Origin: Flaveria trinervia
Taxonomy: Eukaryota; Streptophyta; Magnoliopsida; Asterales; Asteraceae
NCBI GenBank assembly: GCA_025506515.1
Contig: CM046457.1
Span: 38,698,231-38,762,230, forward strand
Length of the DNA stretch: 64,000 bases
Direction of reading: 5' to 3'
The position numbers were made by a program, and so were the translations under genes. The notes under the pieces are model-generated. The model was not told the origin of the DNA. It saw only the letters and a list, made by a program, of their open reading frames with translations, and made no database searches. Below, piece by piece: positions 1-11,357 of the stretch (position 1 is the stretch's first letter; each line of letters begins with the position of its first letter).

Positions 1-870
1 CACCAACAATAATGAAAACAATGAAATTCCATCTGCTCACTCACTATCACCAAGGCCCATTCTCCAAAAGGAGCGTCTAAACCATAATAACTTTATTGAT
101 TGGTTTTGAAACTTGAGAATTGTTCTCAAGCAACAGAAACGATCATACATATTAGACGATCCGATTCCCGATTAACCTAGTGAGGATGATGAGGAGGCCT
201 ACGATAATTGGGTGAAATACACTAAGGACTCGGTCCAAGTGTCTTGCCTCATGTTGGCAAGTATAACTCCAGATCTCAAAAGGAGTATGAACATCATGGA
301 ACATACGACATGATAACCCAGTTGAAGGAAACGTTCTAACAACAAGCACGGGTTGAGCCCTTTGAAACGGTTTGAGCACTCCATGCATGTCGTATGGACG
401 ACACCCAATCTGTTTCATCTTATGTACTTAAGATGAAAAGCACATCGACCGCCTCGAAAGGCTAAATTGTCCCGTATCGAAAGAGTTGGCTACGGATATG
501 ATCCTCAACTCTTTGTCAAAAAGTTTTGACAACTTTGTCATGAACTATAACATGACCGGTGGGACAAGAACATAAGTGAGCTTCACTCTATGCTAAAAAC
601 TGCTGAGGCGGCCATGGGTAAAAGGGTTTTATCCGTTCTCACCATCAATGAAGGTGGGAACAAGAAGAGGCCTCACCCCACACCCAAGGCAAATGTTGCC
701 AAGGGTAAAGGGCACGTTAAGGGAAAGGGAAAGGGAGTGGTAAGAACGCCACCACCAAAACCATCAGAGAAGAAGCAAAAGGTTGCTTCAAATGACCCAT
801 GCTTTAAGTCTGGGGAGATTGGACATTGGGCAAGAAATTGCCCGGTCCATCTCAAATAGTTGCAAGCAAA
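1..870 (+). pseudogene. Copia-1 gag (nucleocapsid), decayed
   Basis: Gag forms the particle and binds RNA. Residues such as LNHNNFIDWF and NLRIVLKQ at the left match the gag of copies 2, 3, C and E. Several stops and shifts lie between 160 and 560. An open stretch from 590 (MLKTAEAAMGKRVL) carries a basic Gly-Lys region and then a zinc knuckle at 800-841. The second cysteine of the CX2CX4HX4C motif is serine here (CFKSGEIGHWARNC), so zinc binding would be impaired. A stop follows shortly after the knuckle. Confidence 0.88.
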
Positions 871-3800
871 GAGGGATGTTGGGCAAACCTCAGGTACAAT
901 TTTCTTGAAACATATTGATCTAAACTTAATATCCTCTAACACATGGGTATTGGATACTGGATGTGAAACTCACATTTGCAACTCATTGTAGGGGTTCAAA
1001 AGAAGTAAGGACTTCAAGAAAGGGATGTAAGCCACTACAGGGGGAATGGGGCAAAAGTTCAAGTTGAAGGCGGCGGGGACTACATCTTGAAGCTTCCAAA
1101 TTGTTTGGAAGCAATTTTGTACAATATTTAGCATGCTCCTAGTTTGACTAGGAACATTATTTCTGTTGCCCAATTAAGACAATATGGTTATGTTTTGTCA
1201 TTTATTGAGAATGAATTCATGTTTCTTCAAATAGCATGTTTTTTTAAAAGTTATTCCTGTTAACGGTATTTATGAATTGGTTGGTGAAAACATATTATAT
1301 GATAGCTCATTGTAACAAAGCACCACTAAGAAACTCAAATTGGATTTGAGTGATACCTATCTTTGGCATTGCCGTCTTGGTCATATAAACAAGAAGCGCA
1401 TACAAACACTTCAAAAGAACAGTCTTTTAAAAGCAAATGAATATGATTCATTCGATGTATGTGAATCTTGTTTACAAGGTAAAATGACTAAGGCACCTTT
1501 TAGTGGCAAGTCCGAACAGGCAAAAGATTTATTAGGCATCATACATTAGGATATATGTGGTCCTTTTAAGCCAATGACTAGGTACCATGAAAGATACTTC
1601 ATTACCTTTACCGATGACTATAGTCAATATGGTTATGTGTACTTGTTAAAACACAAAGATGAAGCTTTTGAAGTGTTCAAAATCTTCCAAAATGAAGTAG
1701 AGAATCAACTCAACAAGAAAATAAAAATTCTCTACACTGATAGAGAAGGTGAATACCAAGTGATGCTTTTAAAGATCATCTTAGAAGTAGTGGTATTATC
1801 TCAAAACTATCTCCACTGGAACACCACACACAATGGTGTGTCCTAGAGGAGAAATGAACTCTAATGGATATGGTTCGATCTATGATGGCTAGAAGCTCAT
1901 TGCCTATATCATTTTGGGGTTTCGCTTTGCTCTATGCGGCCCGTATCTTGAATATGGCCCCAACCAAGAAAGTGGAAATGACACCTTTGAAATACGGCAT
2001 GAAAAGGTTCCATCACTAGCATATTTAAAGGTATGGGGTTATCAGGCTTATGTTAAGACTCCCACCTCAAACAAGTTAAAAATTCGTTCCACTAAGTGTA
2101 TCTTCATTGGATATACTAGAGACTCTATAATAATATTTCTATGATCCATCGGAACAAAAGGAGTTTGTTACCAAGAAGGCTAAGTTCTTAGAAGCTAAGT
2201 TCATTACGGAAGGAACTAGCAGTAGAACTGTGGATCTTGAGGAGGATCAAGAACTACAACCGATACACGTTTGGTTGACACTAGCACTCAACATGTGGAT
2301 GTTAAGAATGATCAAGTGGTTGATCAATATACACAAAACGTTCGCAAATGTAGAAGAATTAGTAATCCACCTGAAAGATATGGTTTTTTCATAGATGGAT
2401 ACTATGTGGTAGATTCTGATGAACCAACCACCCATCATGATGCAATGTCTAATTTCGATTGTGACAAATGGCTTGAAGCCAGAACGTTGAGATGCAATCC
2501 ATGTATGACAACCAAGTATGGGAGTTGTTTGAACCACCTCTTAACTCCAAGATAGTTGGAAGTGGTTTTTCAAGAAGAAAACCGATATGCATAGAAACTT
2601 GCATACTTATAAAGCTAGACTTATACCAAAAGGTTTCACTCAAAGTCAAGGGGTTGATTATGATAAGACCTTCTCATCGGTTGCAATGCTAAAGTCTATT
2701 AGGATATTATTTTCCATAGCTACTCATTATGATTATGAGATTTGGCAAATGGATGTCAAAACCTCTTTTCTAAATGGATATCTTGAGGAAGATGTCTATA
2801 TAGTTCAGCCTGAAGGTTTTGTCAACTCAAAACATCCTAACAAAGTATGCAGTTAAAGAAATCAATCTATGGATTGAAGCAAGCATCAAGAAGTTGGAAT
2901 CACTATTTTGATGAAGAAATAACCAAATTTGGGTTCATCAAAAACACTAATGAAGCATGTGTATAGAAGAAGGCTAGTGGGAGCATCACCATTTTCTTAG
3001 TATTGTATGTCGATGACATCCTACTATTTGAAATGACATTCCAACCATGGAAGGTGTAAAAGCCTGGCTTGGAAGCTATTTCTCCATTAAGGATCTTGGT
3101 GAAGCCGCCTATATTTTAGGAATAAAGATCTATAGGGATAGATCAATGCAGTTGATCGGTTTGAATCAAAGTGCATACATTGATAAGATCTTGAAAAGGT
3201 TTAAGATGAAAAACTCTAAGAAAGGTACCGTACCTATTCAAAGAGGAAATTAAGTAAGACTCAATGTCCAAGCTCAAAGGACGAGCAAGAAAAAATGAAG
3301 CGTATCCCGTATGCATCTGCCATAGGATCCATCATGTATGCAAGATATGCACTAGACCGGACGTGTCATGCGCTTTGAGCATGACAAGCCCATACCAACA
3401 AAATCCTGGAAGCAATCATTGGATAGTTGTTAAGAACATACTTAAGTACGTAAGGTGCACTAAAGATATGTTCCTAATCTATGGATCTGGTGAGGAAGAA
3501 CTCGTAGTAAAGGGTTACACTGATGCGAGTTTCCAAACTGATCGGGATGATTCACGATCACAATCGGCGTACATTTTCATCTTGAATGGAGGAGCAATCT
3601 CTTGGAAGTTCTCTAAGCAAGATGTGGTGGCATTATTAACTATAGAGTCCTAACACATCGCTGCTTCATTAGCATCTCAGGAAGCTGCATGCTTAAAGAA
3701 GTTCATTGCCGATCTAGGGGTGGTCCCTTCCATTCAGGACCCCCTAGAAATTCTTTGTGATAACGACGGTGCGATTGCTCAAATCAAGGAACCCCGTGCA

Positions 3801-3985
3801 TATCAAAAGACAAGGCACATTGAACAAATATTCAACTACATACGGGATGAAGTTGAAAAGGGATGATATGTATTCGCAAAGTTCACACGGATCAAAACAT
3901 TGCGAATCCATTCACGAAGCTTCTTGAAAAGGCGAAGCATGAAAGTCATGCTTGTGCCGTGGGACTTCGATATTCTAGTAACTAG
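871..3985 (+). pseudogene. Copia-1 pol (protease, integrase, reverse transcriptase, RNase H), decayed
   Basis: Protease motif VLDTGCETHICN lies near 945-980. The GAG-pre-integrase zinc site (YLWHCRLGH...CESCLQGK) is at about 1350-1490. Integrase runs about 1540-2140; its third catalytic acidic codon is a stop (TAG at 1844-1846, where copies 2, 3 and C have Glu in NGVSERRN). Reverse transcriptase runs about 2585-3250 with the YVDD box at 3006-3017. RNase H follows (YTDASFQTDRDD near 3515, LCDN near 3750) and ends at the TAG at 3983-3985. Many stops and frameshifts break it. Confidence 0.92.
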
Positions 3986-4668
3986 ATTTGATCTTTAATT
4001 TCTATAATGAGATATTGTAACCCTTTATTACTTGAATGCATTATTTGGTTGTAATGATTCAAGTATGAAGGTAATACTATTAAGAATTGGATTGGTAGAT
4101 ATTCATATGGATGAATATAGAGCAAAAGATTGATGCCAAAGTTTGTAGATATTTGTGGGATGCAAATATTGGACTGACCTGCATCTCAAATATTACTACA
4201 TGGAATCTTTCCGATTGATCATAAGTAATTTTGAGTAAAGACAAACATCATTTGGTATCCTCTGACCTGAGACACATATTGGGTCTTGATATTTATCGAA
4301 TATTATACTTTGACTTAGCTCTTCGCTATTCTGAAACACGACAGTACATAAGTCTAAGTTCAGGTATGATATAAGGTAATTGTGAGAGACGTATGGTCTA
4401 GATGGGATTTGTCCCTCTTATTCTTTGAGAGTAAGATGTCTAAGGCCAGATAAAGTTAAAATCAATGAAGAATGATCACTTTGTGTCTCTAGAACTTAAC
4501 ATGACATATGTGACAAAAGAATAAATGATTGATTCACCTAAATCATTTCAAGTATGGTACTTGAAGGAGATGATGTTATTGAATGGCACTTAGTCATACA
4601 TATTAAGGGTAGTAAACCATTGTTAGGCGGTATTTACTACTTGCATCAATCTTCTATGAATCTTGTGC
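3986..4668 (+). other. Copia-1 3' untranslated tail
   Basis: About 680 non-coding bases between the RNase H stop and the polypurine tract. The same tail is found after the RNase H remnants at 5918 and 7820, and in C and E on the minus strand. Short open stretches here do not align in frame between copies, so I treat it as untranslated. This copy lacks the conserved hairpin present in the other copies. Confidence 0.8.
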
Positions 4669-4679
4669 AAATGGGAGAT
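4669..4679 (+). promoter_or_regulatory. Polypurine tract, Copia-1
   Basis: AAATGGGAGAT directly precedes the LTR start TGTTGG at 4680. The related copies have AAGTGGGAGAT in the same place (6680-6690, 8581-8591). In LTR elements this purine run primes plus-strand DNA synthesis. Confidence 0.85.
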
Positions 4680-5623
4680 TGTTGGACCTTATATGCCGAA
4701 GACCCATACAAGATTGAAGTGGTTAGTACGTTTTGATCCAAATCGGGTCATACCTAATAACAAGCTATACAAACACCAATTAGTATTTATTTGTAGATAA
4801 GATCAAACAAATAAATACCGACACCAATTTAGAAAATGGGTTTCTCTAAAATGGTGCTTTTGTTAAAGAAAAACATTATGTGGATAATTTGTTCATGGGA
4901 AATTGTTTGTTTCATTATTTAAGTTGGTTAAATAATAACAAATAAAAGTGTGTTTAATAACAAATAAAAGTGTGTTTAATAACAAATAAAAGTGTGTTAT
5001 TGTTACAAAGTTAAAAGATGTCTTAATTTTATAAAATGAAGGTCTAAGAGTGTAACATTTTTTTATAAAAACTAAAATGGGGGGAACCCATTTTCAAGGG
5101 GCAATTCAGCCACCCAAAGGGAGTATTGGGACTCCCTTTTTTTGTCTTGGTCCAAGCACTCTTTCACCACTCTTGCACTCTTCATTCATTACACACTTCA
5201 CTCTAACTTTTCTCAAGCAATAACTCTCTCAAAAGTGGCTGAAAATTCAGATTCTAAAAAGAACAAGCTGAATTTTTGGTTTCTTGAGGTAAGAAAGAGA
5301 CTTCTTTGGTGTTGTGCTCCCTAACAAGTTTGGTTTTTGGAAGGGCTTGTGGGTATACAAGCTTGAGGTCTTGTCCTTTGAAGGCTATCTACTCAAGAAC
5401 ATCATCTTCTTCAACCTTTTCGTCTACAACATTTGTTCAAGAAAGGTTGTTTCTATGAACACCCTATGGTTGTTATTTTATGGTTTGATAGCACATAACT
5501 TCACATATATTAATGATCCTTATTCTTGGGTTTTGTTTTTGTTTTAAATGGTGAAAAGTTCAGATTACTAACCATATGTTAAACCTATATTCCGCTGCAA
5601 TTTTTCAAGTTTAAATGGTTAAA
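4680..5623 (+). repeat. Copia LTR, first of three in the tandem array
   Basis: Starts TGTTGGACC after the polypurine tract and aligns with the LTRs at 6691, 8592, 17299, 25378, 39854 and 54913. It stops at TTAAATGGTTAAA, so it lacks roughly the last 35 bases including the terminal CAACA, and runs straight into an RNase H fragment. The two sequences share ATGGTTAAA-like bases at the junction, pointing to microhomology-driven joining. Confidence 0.88.
4934..4999 (+). repeat. 22-bp tandem triplication inside the LTR
   Basis: Three consecutive copies of AATAACAAATAAAAGTGTGT plus two T begin at 4934, 4956 and 4978, the last slightly short. The other copia LTRs in the window have a single copy at the equivalent site (for example near 6920), so the expansion is private to this copy. 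Confidence 0.9.
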
Positions 5624-5917
5624 GAAGTTCATTGCCGATCTAAGGGTGGTTCCTTCCATTCAGGACCCCCTAGAAATTCTTGTGATAACGAGGGTACGAT
5701 TGCTCAAACCAAGGAACCTCGTGCACATCAAAAGACTAGGCACATTGAATGGAGCTTCAACTACATAAGGGATGAAGTTGAAAAAGGAAAGATATGTATT
5801 CGCAAAGTTCACACGGATCAAAATATTGCGGATACACTCACGAAGCTTCTTCAAAAGGTAAAGCATGAAAGTCATACTTGTACCATGGGACTTCAATATT
5901 CTAGTGACTGGATTTGA
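5618..5917 (+). pseudogene. RNase H C-terminal remnant, unit 2 of the array
   Basis: Starts abruptly at the codons for KKFIAD and ends with the family C-terminus SDWI and a stop. It contains the last RNase H aspartate region only with a one-base deletion, plus the segments that match IKEPRAHQKTRHIE, DEVEKGKICIRKVHTDQNIA and LTKLL. No start, no protease, integrase or RT. It is the 3' coding end of a second copia copy fused to the preceding LTR. Confidence 0.85.
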
Positions 5918-6679
5918 TCATTAATTTGTATTTAGATATTGTAACCCTTTAATACTTGAATGAATTATTTGGTTATAATGGTTCAACTAATATTCCTATT
6001 TTGCTTGTTTAAAATCCATGAGTAAATCGTTTACTCAAAACATCCGTAGTCGTTCATACTTGTGGGAACAAGTATGAAGGTAAGACTATTATGAACTTGG
6101 ATTGGTAGATATTCATATGGATGGATATAGAGCAAAGGGTTGCTGCCAAAGTTCATAGATATATGTAGGACACAAATATGGTAGTGACCTGCATCTCAAA
6201 TATTACTTCATCAAATCTTCCTGATTGATCATAAGTAATTTTGAGTAAAGGTGAATATCATTTGGTATCCTCTGACCTGAGATACATGTTAGGTCTTGAT
6301 ATTTACCAAATGTTATACGTTGACTTAGTTCTTCGCGTTCTGAAACATGTCAGTACATAAGTCTGAGTTCGTCTATGATATAAGGTAATTGTGAGAGACG
6401 TATGTAGTCACGATGGGATTTGTCCCTCTTATTTATTGAGAGTAAGATGTCTAAGGCTTGATAAAGTTAAAATCAATGGAGAAATATCACTCTATGTCTG
6501 TGGGATTTAACATGACATCTGTGAAAAAAGGATAGATGATTTATTCACCCAAAACATTTCGAGTAAGGTACTTGAACGGGATGATGTTATTAAATGGCAC
6601 TTTGTCATACATATTAAGGGTAGTAAACTATTGTTAGGCGGTATTTACTGCTTGCATCAATCTTCTATGAATGTTGTGC
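5918..6679 (+). other. Copia 3' untranslated tail, unit 2
   Basis: Aligns with 3986-4668 and with 7820-8580. It holds a hairpin at 6055-6076 (arms CATACTTGT and ACAAGTATG) that is conserved at the equivalent place in unit 3, C and E. No coding capacity seen. Confidence 0.8.
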
Positions 6680-6690
6680 AAGTGGGAGAT

Positions 6691-7608
6691 TGTTGGATAT
6701 TGTATGCCCAAGACACATTACGTTATGATCCAAGTCGGGTCTTACCAAATAACAAGCCAAATAAACACCAACAAATATTTATTTGTTGATGAGATTACAA
6801 ATAAATATTGACACCAATTTAGAAAATGTGTTTTCTAAAACGTTGCTTTTGTGATAGAACAACATTATATGGATAATTTGTTGTTGAGAAATTATTTGTT
6901 TTATTATTTAAGTTGGTTAAATAATAACAAATAAAAGTGTGTTAATGTTATAAAATTAAAATAGATTTTACTTTTATAATCTAAGGGTTTAAAAGAGTTC
7001 ACTTTTATAAGAAAAATAAATTGGGGGGAACCCATTTCAAACTAGTTTTCGGCCACCCCATCTGGGCATTGGAAACCCATTTTAGTCTTGGTCTTTGCAA
7101 GACTTTAGACACCTTGCACTCTTCAATCAATACACACTCTCTCTCACACACACAAGCAAATAACTCTGTCTAAACTTGGCTGAAAATTTCAAATTTCTGG
7201 CGAGGACTTGAAGGAGTTTTTTGGCCGATTTTCGGATTGTTCATGAAAGAGTTGGATCTTGGTGTTGTGCTCCCTAACTAGCTAGGTGTTTGGAAGAGCT
7301 TTTGGGTATACAAACTTGAGGCTTCCTCTCTTGGGGGCTGGACATTCAAGAACATCATCATCTTCATCTCATCCATACTTCAACATCTTATTCTTGTAGG
7401 TAGTTTCAAGAACACCCTATGGTTGTTCTTTTGTTTTGATAGCATGTCTTTTCATATATATTAATTATCCTTGTTCTTGAGTTTTGTTTTTTGTTAAAAT
7501 GCTTCAAAATTTCAGATTGTTTAACATACTTTAACCACTATTATCCACTGCGTTTTTAATTTTTAAATGGTTAAACTTGCTATGCTAAATTTGTTACAAA
7601 ACTCAACA
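6691..7608 (+). repeat. Copia LTR, second of the array (918 bp, complete)
   Basis: Preceded by the polypurine tract AAGTGGGAGAT at 6680-6690. It starts TGTTGGATA and ends ACTCAACA, so both terminal dinucleotides TG and CA are present. It is followed immediately by RNase H sequence rather than by a primer binding site, so all of leader, gag and most of pol are missing from the next unit. Confidence 0.88.
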
Positions 7609-7819
7609 AAATCAAGGACCTCGTGCACATCAAAAGACTAGGCACATTGAACGAAGATTCAACTACATAAGGGATGAAGTTGAAAAGGGAAAGATATGTA
7701 TTCACAAAGTGAACATAGATCGAAACATTGCGGATCCACTCACAAAGCTTCTTGAAAAGGCAAAGCATGAAAGTCATACTTGTGCCATGGGACTTCAAGA
7801 TTCAAGTGACTGGATTTGA
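7609..7819 (+). pseudogene. RNase H C-terminal remnant, unit 3 of the array
   Basis: Begins at the codons for IKEPRAHQKTRHIE, later in RNase H than unit 2 begins, and ends with SSDWI and TGA at 7817-7819. The breakpoint is therefore different from that of unit 2. CTCAA is shared between the LTR end and the RNase H consensus at the joint. Confidence 0.83.
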
Positions 7820-8580
7820 TCCTTAATTTTGTATTAAGATATCGTAACCCTTTATTACTTGAATGATTTATTTGGTTATAATGGTTCAACTAATATTCCT
7901 ATTTCGCATGTTTAAAATCCATGAGTAAATCATTTACTCAGAACATCTATAGTCGTTCGTACTTGTGGGAACAAGTATGAGGGTAAGACTATTGTGTACT
8001 TGGATTGGTAGATATTTATATGGATGAATATAAAACAAGGATTGATGCCAAGGTGCATAGATATTTGTGGGATACAAATATTAGACTGACCCGCATCTCA
8101 AATATTATTACATAGAATCTTCTTGATTGATCATAAGTAAATTTGAGTATAGGCAAACATCATTTGGTATCCTCTGACCTAAGATACATATTGGGTCTTG
8201 ATATTTACCGAATATTATACTTTGACTTAGTTCTTCGCTGTACTGAAACATGGTAGTACATAAGTCTGAGCTCACGTATAATACAAGGTAATTGTGAGAG
8301 ACGTATGTAGTCAAGATAGGATTTGTCCCTCTTATTTGTTGAGAGTAAGATGTCTAAGGCCTGATAAAGTAAAATCAATGGAGAATGATCACTCTATGTC
8401 TCTCTGATTTAACATGACATTTGTGACAAAAGGATAGATGATTGATTCACGTATAACAATTCGAGTAAGGTACTTGAAGGGATGATGTTATTGAATGGCA
8501 CTTAGTCATACGTATTAAGGATAGTAAACCATTGTTACGTGGTATTTATTGCTTGCCTCAATCTTCTATGAATCTTGTGC
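7820..8580 (+). other. Copia 3' untranslated tail, unit 3
   Basis: Same tail as 5918-6679, including the hairpin near 7955-7978, whose left arm has a base change tolerated as a G-U pair. It ends in the polypurine tract AAGTGGGAGAT at 8581-8591. Confidence 0.8.
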
Positions 8581-8591
8581 AAGTGGGAGAT

Positions 8592-9520
8592 TGTTAGATC
8601 TTGTATGCCCAAGACACATACAAGATTGATGTGCTTAGTACGTTATCATCCAACTCGGGTCATACCCAATAACAAGCTAAACAAACACCAATAAACATTT
8701 ATTTGTTGATGTGATCATACAAATAAGCATTAACACCAATTTGGAAAATGGGCTTTCCAAATTATTGCTTTTGAAATAGAACAATAGTATATGGATAATG
8801 TGTTCATGACAAATTATTTGTATTATTATTTGATTGGGTTAAATAATAACAAATAAAAGTTTGTTCAAGTTATAAAATTAAAAGGGTTTTAATTTTATAA
8901 ACATATGGGTTAAAGAGTGTGGTATTTTATAAAATTAAAATGGGGGAAACCCATTTTTGAAGGAGATTTTCGGCCACCCCTTGGGGCTCCCTCTCTTTGG
9001 GATTCCTGTCCTTGTTTTATGCAAGACTTGAACCATTAAGACACTCCAGTCCATACACACTCTGTCTCTCACACATAGAAACTATCTCCTCTTGTTTACA
9101 AGCTGAAAATTCAGATTTGAAGTGGGTCTTTTGCTGAAATTTCAGATTTGATAAGAGGAGCAAGAAGGAAGCTTTGGTGTTGCACTTCTTAACAAGTACG
9201 GTGTTTGAAAGAGCTGTGGGTATACTAGCTTGAAGCCTTCTTATTTGGAGGCTTTAGATTCAAGAACATTATCATCTTCTCCATCGAATTCCATCCATCT
9301 TCTTGTTCATAGAATGGTTGTATTCTATGAACACCCTATAGTTGTTTATGTTTGATAGCATTTCTTTTCACATATATTTGATCCTTGTTCTTGGGCTTGT
9401 AATCTTGACATATAAAATGGTTTATTTTTAGAATATAAACAAGTTTAATATCACATTATATCCGCTGAGTTTTTTGATTTAAATGGTTAAACTATCTTTG
9501 ATAAACTTGTAACTAACCCA
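8592..9520 (+). repeat. Copia LTR, third of the array
   Basis: Starts TGTTAGATC after the polypurine tract and aligns along its length with the other copia LTRs. Its right end decays near AACTAACCC (9511-9519), without the final CAACA, where Sirevirus A spacer sequence begins. The exact end is uncertain by a few bases. Confidence 0.82.
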
Positions 9521-9544
9521 TCAGTATACATGAAAAGTTTGAAG

Positions 9545-10140
9545 TGTTAAACCTATGCGGAACAAAAGTGTTCTACTGCATTTGTTAATGTGGATGATAA
9601 TTTCACTTCCGCATTTGTTTTACTCATCCGCACTTGTGGATTTGTGTAACATCAACACTTTAGATGTACATTCAAAATTTATAAACAAGTGCATAATCTC
9701 TTCAGTCACCATGGATGATGATCGAGTAAATATGGAAATTTTACTCTACCGCATTTGCTACAATGAGCAAATGTTGAACAAGTTTGATGAGCCGCATTTG
9801 CTACAGTGAGCAAATGCTAAACAAGTTTGATTAGCTGCATTTGCTACAATGAGCAAATGCTGAACAGTGAGCAAATGTTGAACAAGTTTGAACAACGGCA
9901 TTTTCTACAATGCGCCAATGCTGATGAACTTTGTTCTTCCGCATTTGCAAGAGTGCACAAATGTGGATAGGTGAAATGTTAAGTATTCAAACTTCCGCAT
10001 TTGCTATAGTACACAAATGCGGATTTCCAAACTCTTTAAGTTTTACTCTTCCGCATTTACAACAGTAAACAAATGCGGATGTATAAAACCCTTCTGCATT
10101 TGCTACAGTGTAAACTAAACTTGACTGCATTTGTTCTAAA
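9545..10140 (+). repeat. Array of CCGCATTTG / CAAATGCGG inverted motifs in A's pol-env spacer
   Basis: About ten degenerate copies of CCGCATTTGCTACAATGAGC or its relatives are spread over 600 bases, many pairing with a following AAATGCGG arm (for example CCGCATTT at 10051-10058 with AAATGCGG at 10071-10078). B's LTR carries the same arms (CATCCGCATT / AATGCGGATG at 11721-11744). The open frame at 9555-9809 runs through these repeats and I do not regard it as a gene. Confidence 0.85.
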
Positions 10141-10826
10141 ATTTGTGAAAAACTGGTGAATGTTATTATTTGACTATTTAAAGCACATTCAAAAGGTCAT
10201 TTAATACTTTTCAAATTTGAGTGACTCTAAAGTGCGACGAGCAAAAACACATTGTTCATCTTCTTCAATCATCATCATCTTTAACAATCAAAGATCTTAG
10301 TGTCATTTATTCTGTCATCATCTTCGATTCTACTCAAATATAGTATCGAACAAAAGATGAAACATTCAACATTTTGTAACCTAAATGTCGAACACTTGGA
10401 CTGATGATGAACTTAGAATACTAGGTTAATTAAGAACACTCAAAATAAAACCCATTTAAAGAAAAGATGAACATTTTCAACTTCAATGAGCATGCAAACT
10501 AAGAAGAATATCAACAAACAAGAAAATATTTGTAACCATGTTCATCATATGAGCAGAGGATGATGAATGCAAAAATGTCAAAAACAATTATTGAAATAAA
10601 ATCACATTAAGGGTCAAACAACATCAAAAAATCATCTTTTCAAACATGATAAACAAAAATAACAATGAATAACTCTTGAAAACATCAAAATTTGAAGTGA
10701 TTTCTATAGAACAGTATCATTCAGATACTTATCTCTGACCATCAAAAGTCAAACTAATGAAGTATGCATAATGCAAAACATATTCATTCTCATCAATCTA
10801 ACTAATATGCCTCTAATGCAGGGTAA
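10141..10826 (+). other. Untranslated region before A's env-like gene
   Basis: AT-rich, no coding capacity. It has a weak TATA-like TATTTAAAG at 10175-10183 and ends in a splice-acceptor-like site just before the ATG at 10827. The segment from about 10680 aligns loosely with 33690-33792 before B's env-like gene. Confidence 0.6.
10798..10821 (+). promoter_or_regulatory. Candidate 3' splice site before A's env-like ATG
   Basis: A branch-point-like CTAAC at 10798-10802 is followed about 20 bases later by TGCAG (AG at 10820-10821), and the ATG starts five bases after that. B has the same arrangement at 33764-33795. No donor was identified with confidence, so splicing is inferred. Confidence 0.4.
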
Positions 10827-11357
10827 ATGGCTAATCTTACATGGAGCAATCTCCATAATGTCAGTGGTTATTTGGACCCTGATATGCCTAAGGTAGAAGG
10901 ACTTAGAGATATGAACATATTTATCTCTACTACAAGAGTAGCCCATGCAATCACAGTTAGACCTATTATCTATGAAAGATATATTTGGTTATTCTGGAGT
11001 ATTGCAGCAGTAACTGATATGGATGGTGAAAAGACTGTAACAGGAAGAATTACTAATGATCATTCTGTGACCATCACTAAATAAACTGTGAGACAGTTTC
11101 TACATTTTGGTGATGATGCTAACACTCCTATTGAGTTGGATGATGAAGAAATTACCACTTTCTTTGCTAAAATTAGATATGAAGGAGGTTATGAGGGAAG
11201 CAGATTGTGAAAGGGCTGGTGGACTTACCATGGAGGTTTCTCATCCATCTGTATTAGCACTATTTGTCCAAAAGGAAGACAGGACGGAATGACATTCATG
11301 TGATCACTTCTTTAGCCATATGTACTTTATGCACCAACAGACCATTCAACATGTCAG
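10827..11357 (+). pseudogene. Sirevirus A env-like protein, N-terminal part
   Basis: Start MANLTWSNLHNVSG, followed by STTRVAHAITVRPIIYE and later FGDDANTPIELDDEEIT, closely matching B's env-like N-terminus at 33793. Stops occur at 11082-11084 and at 11255-11257, and a one-base deletion lies near 11190. The TAG at 11255 sits at the same codon as the stop in B (34222-34224). The gene is cut at 11357 by element B and resumes at 38489. I see no signal peptide or membrane segment, so the label env-like refers only to genomic position. Function unknown. Confidence 0.8.

Larger units (their letters stand above)
1..5623 (+). mobile_element. Copia-1: Ty1/Copia LTR retrotransposon, left end cut by window
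   Basis: Order is gag, CCHC knuckle, protease, GAG-pre-integrase, integrase, reverse transcriptase, RNase H, 3' tail, polypurine tract and 3' LTR, which defines Ty1/Copia. The first base lies a few bases inside gag: the homologous copy E begins with ATGGC immediately before the same CACCAAC, so the start codon, leader and 5' LTR lie left of the window. The frame is broken by many stops and indels, so the copy is dead. It continues into two further LTR units to the right (to 9520). Confidence 0.93.

Noticed and set aside
5142..5547. Two hydrophobic open frames in the first copia LTR
   Set aside because: They lie in LTR sequence; the other LTR copies do not keep these frames.
9555..9809. Possible small gene of 84 codons
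   Set aside because: The frame runs through the CCGCATTT repeat array and has no matching frame in related spacers.
9545..10140. CRISPR-like array of short repeats
   Set aside because: Repeats are degenerate, unevenly spaced and part of inverted pairs, in a eukaryotic transposon spacer. No cas genes.
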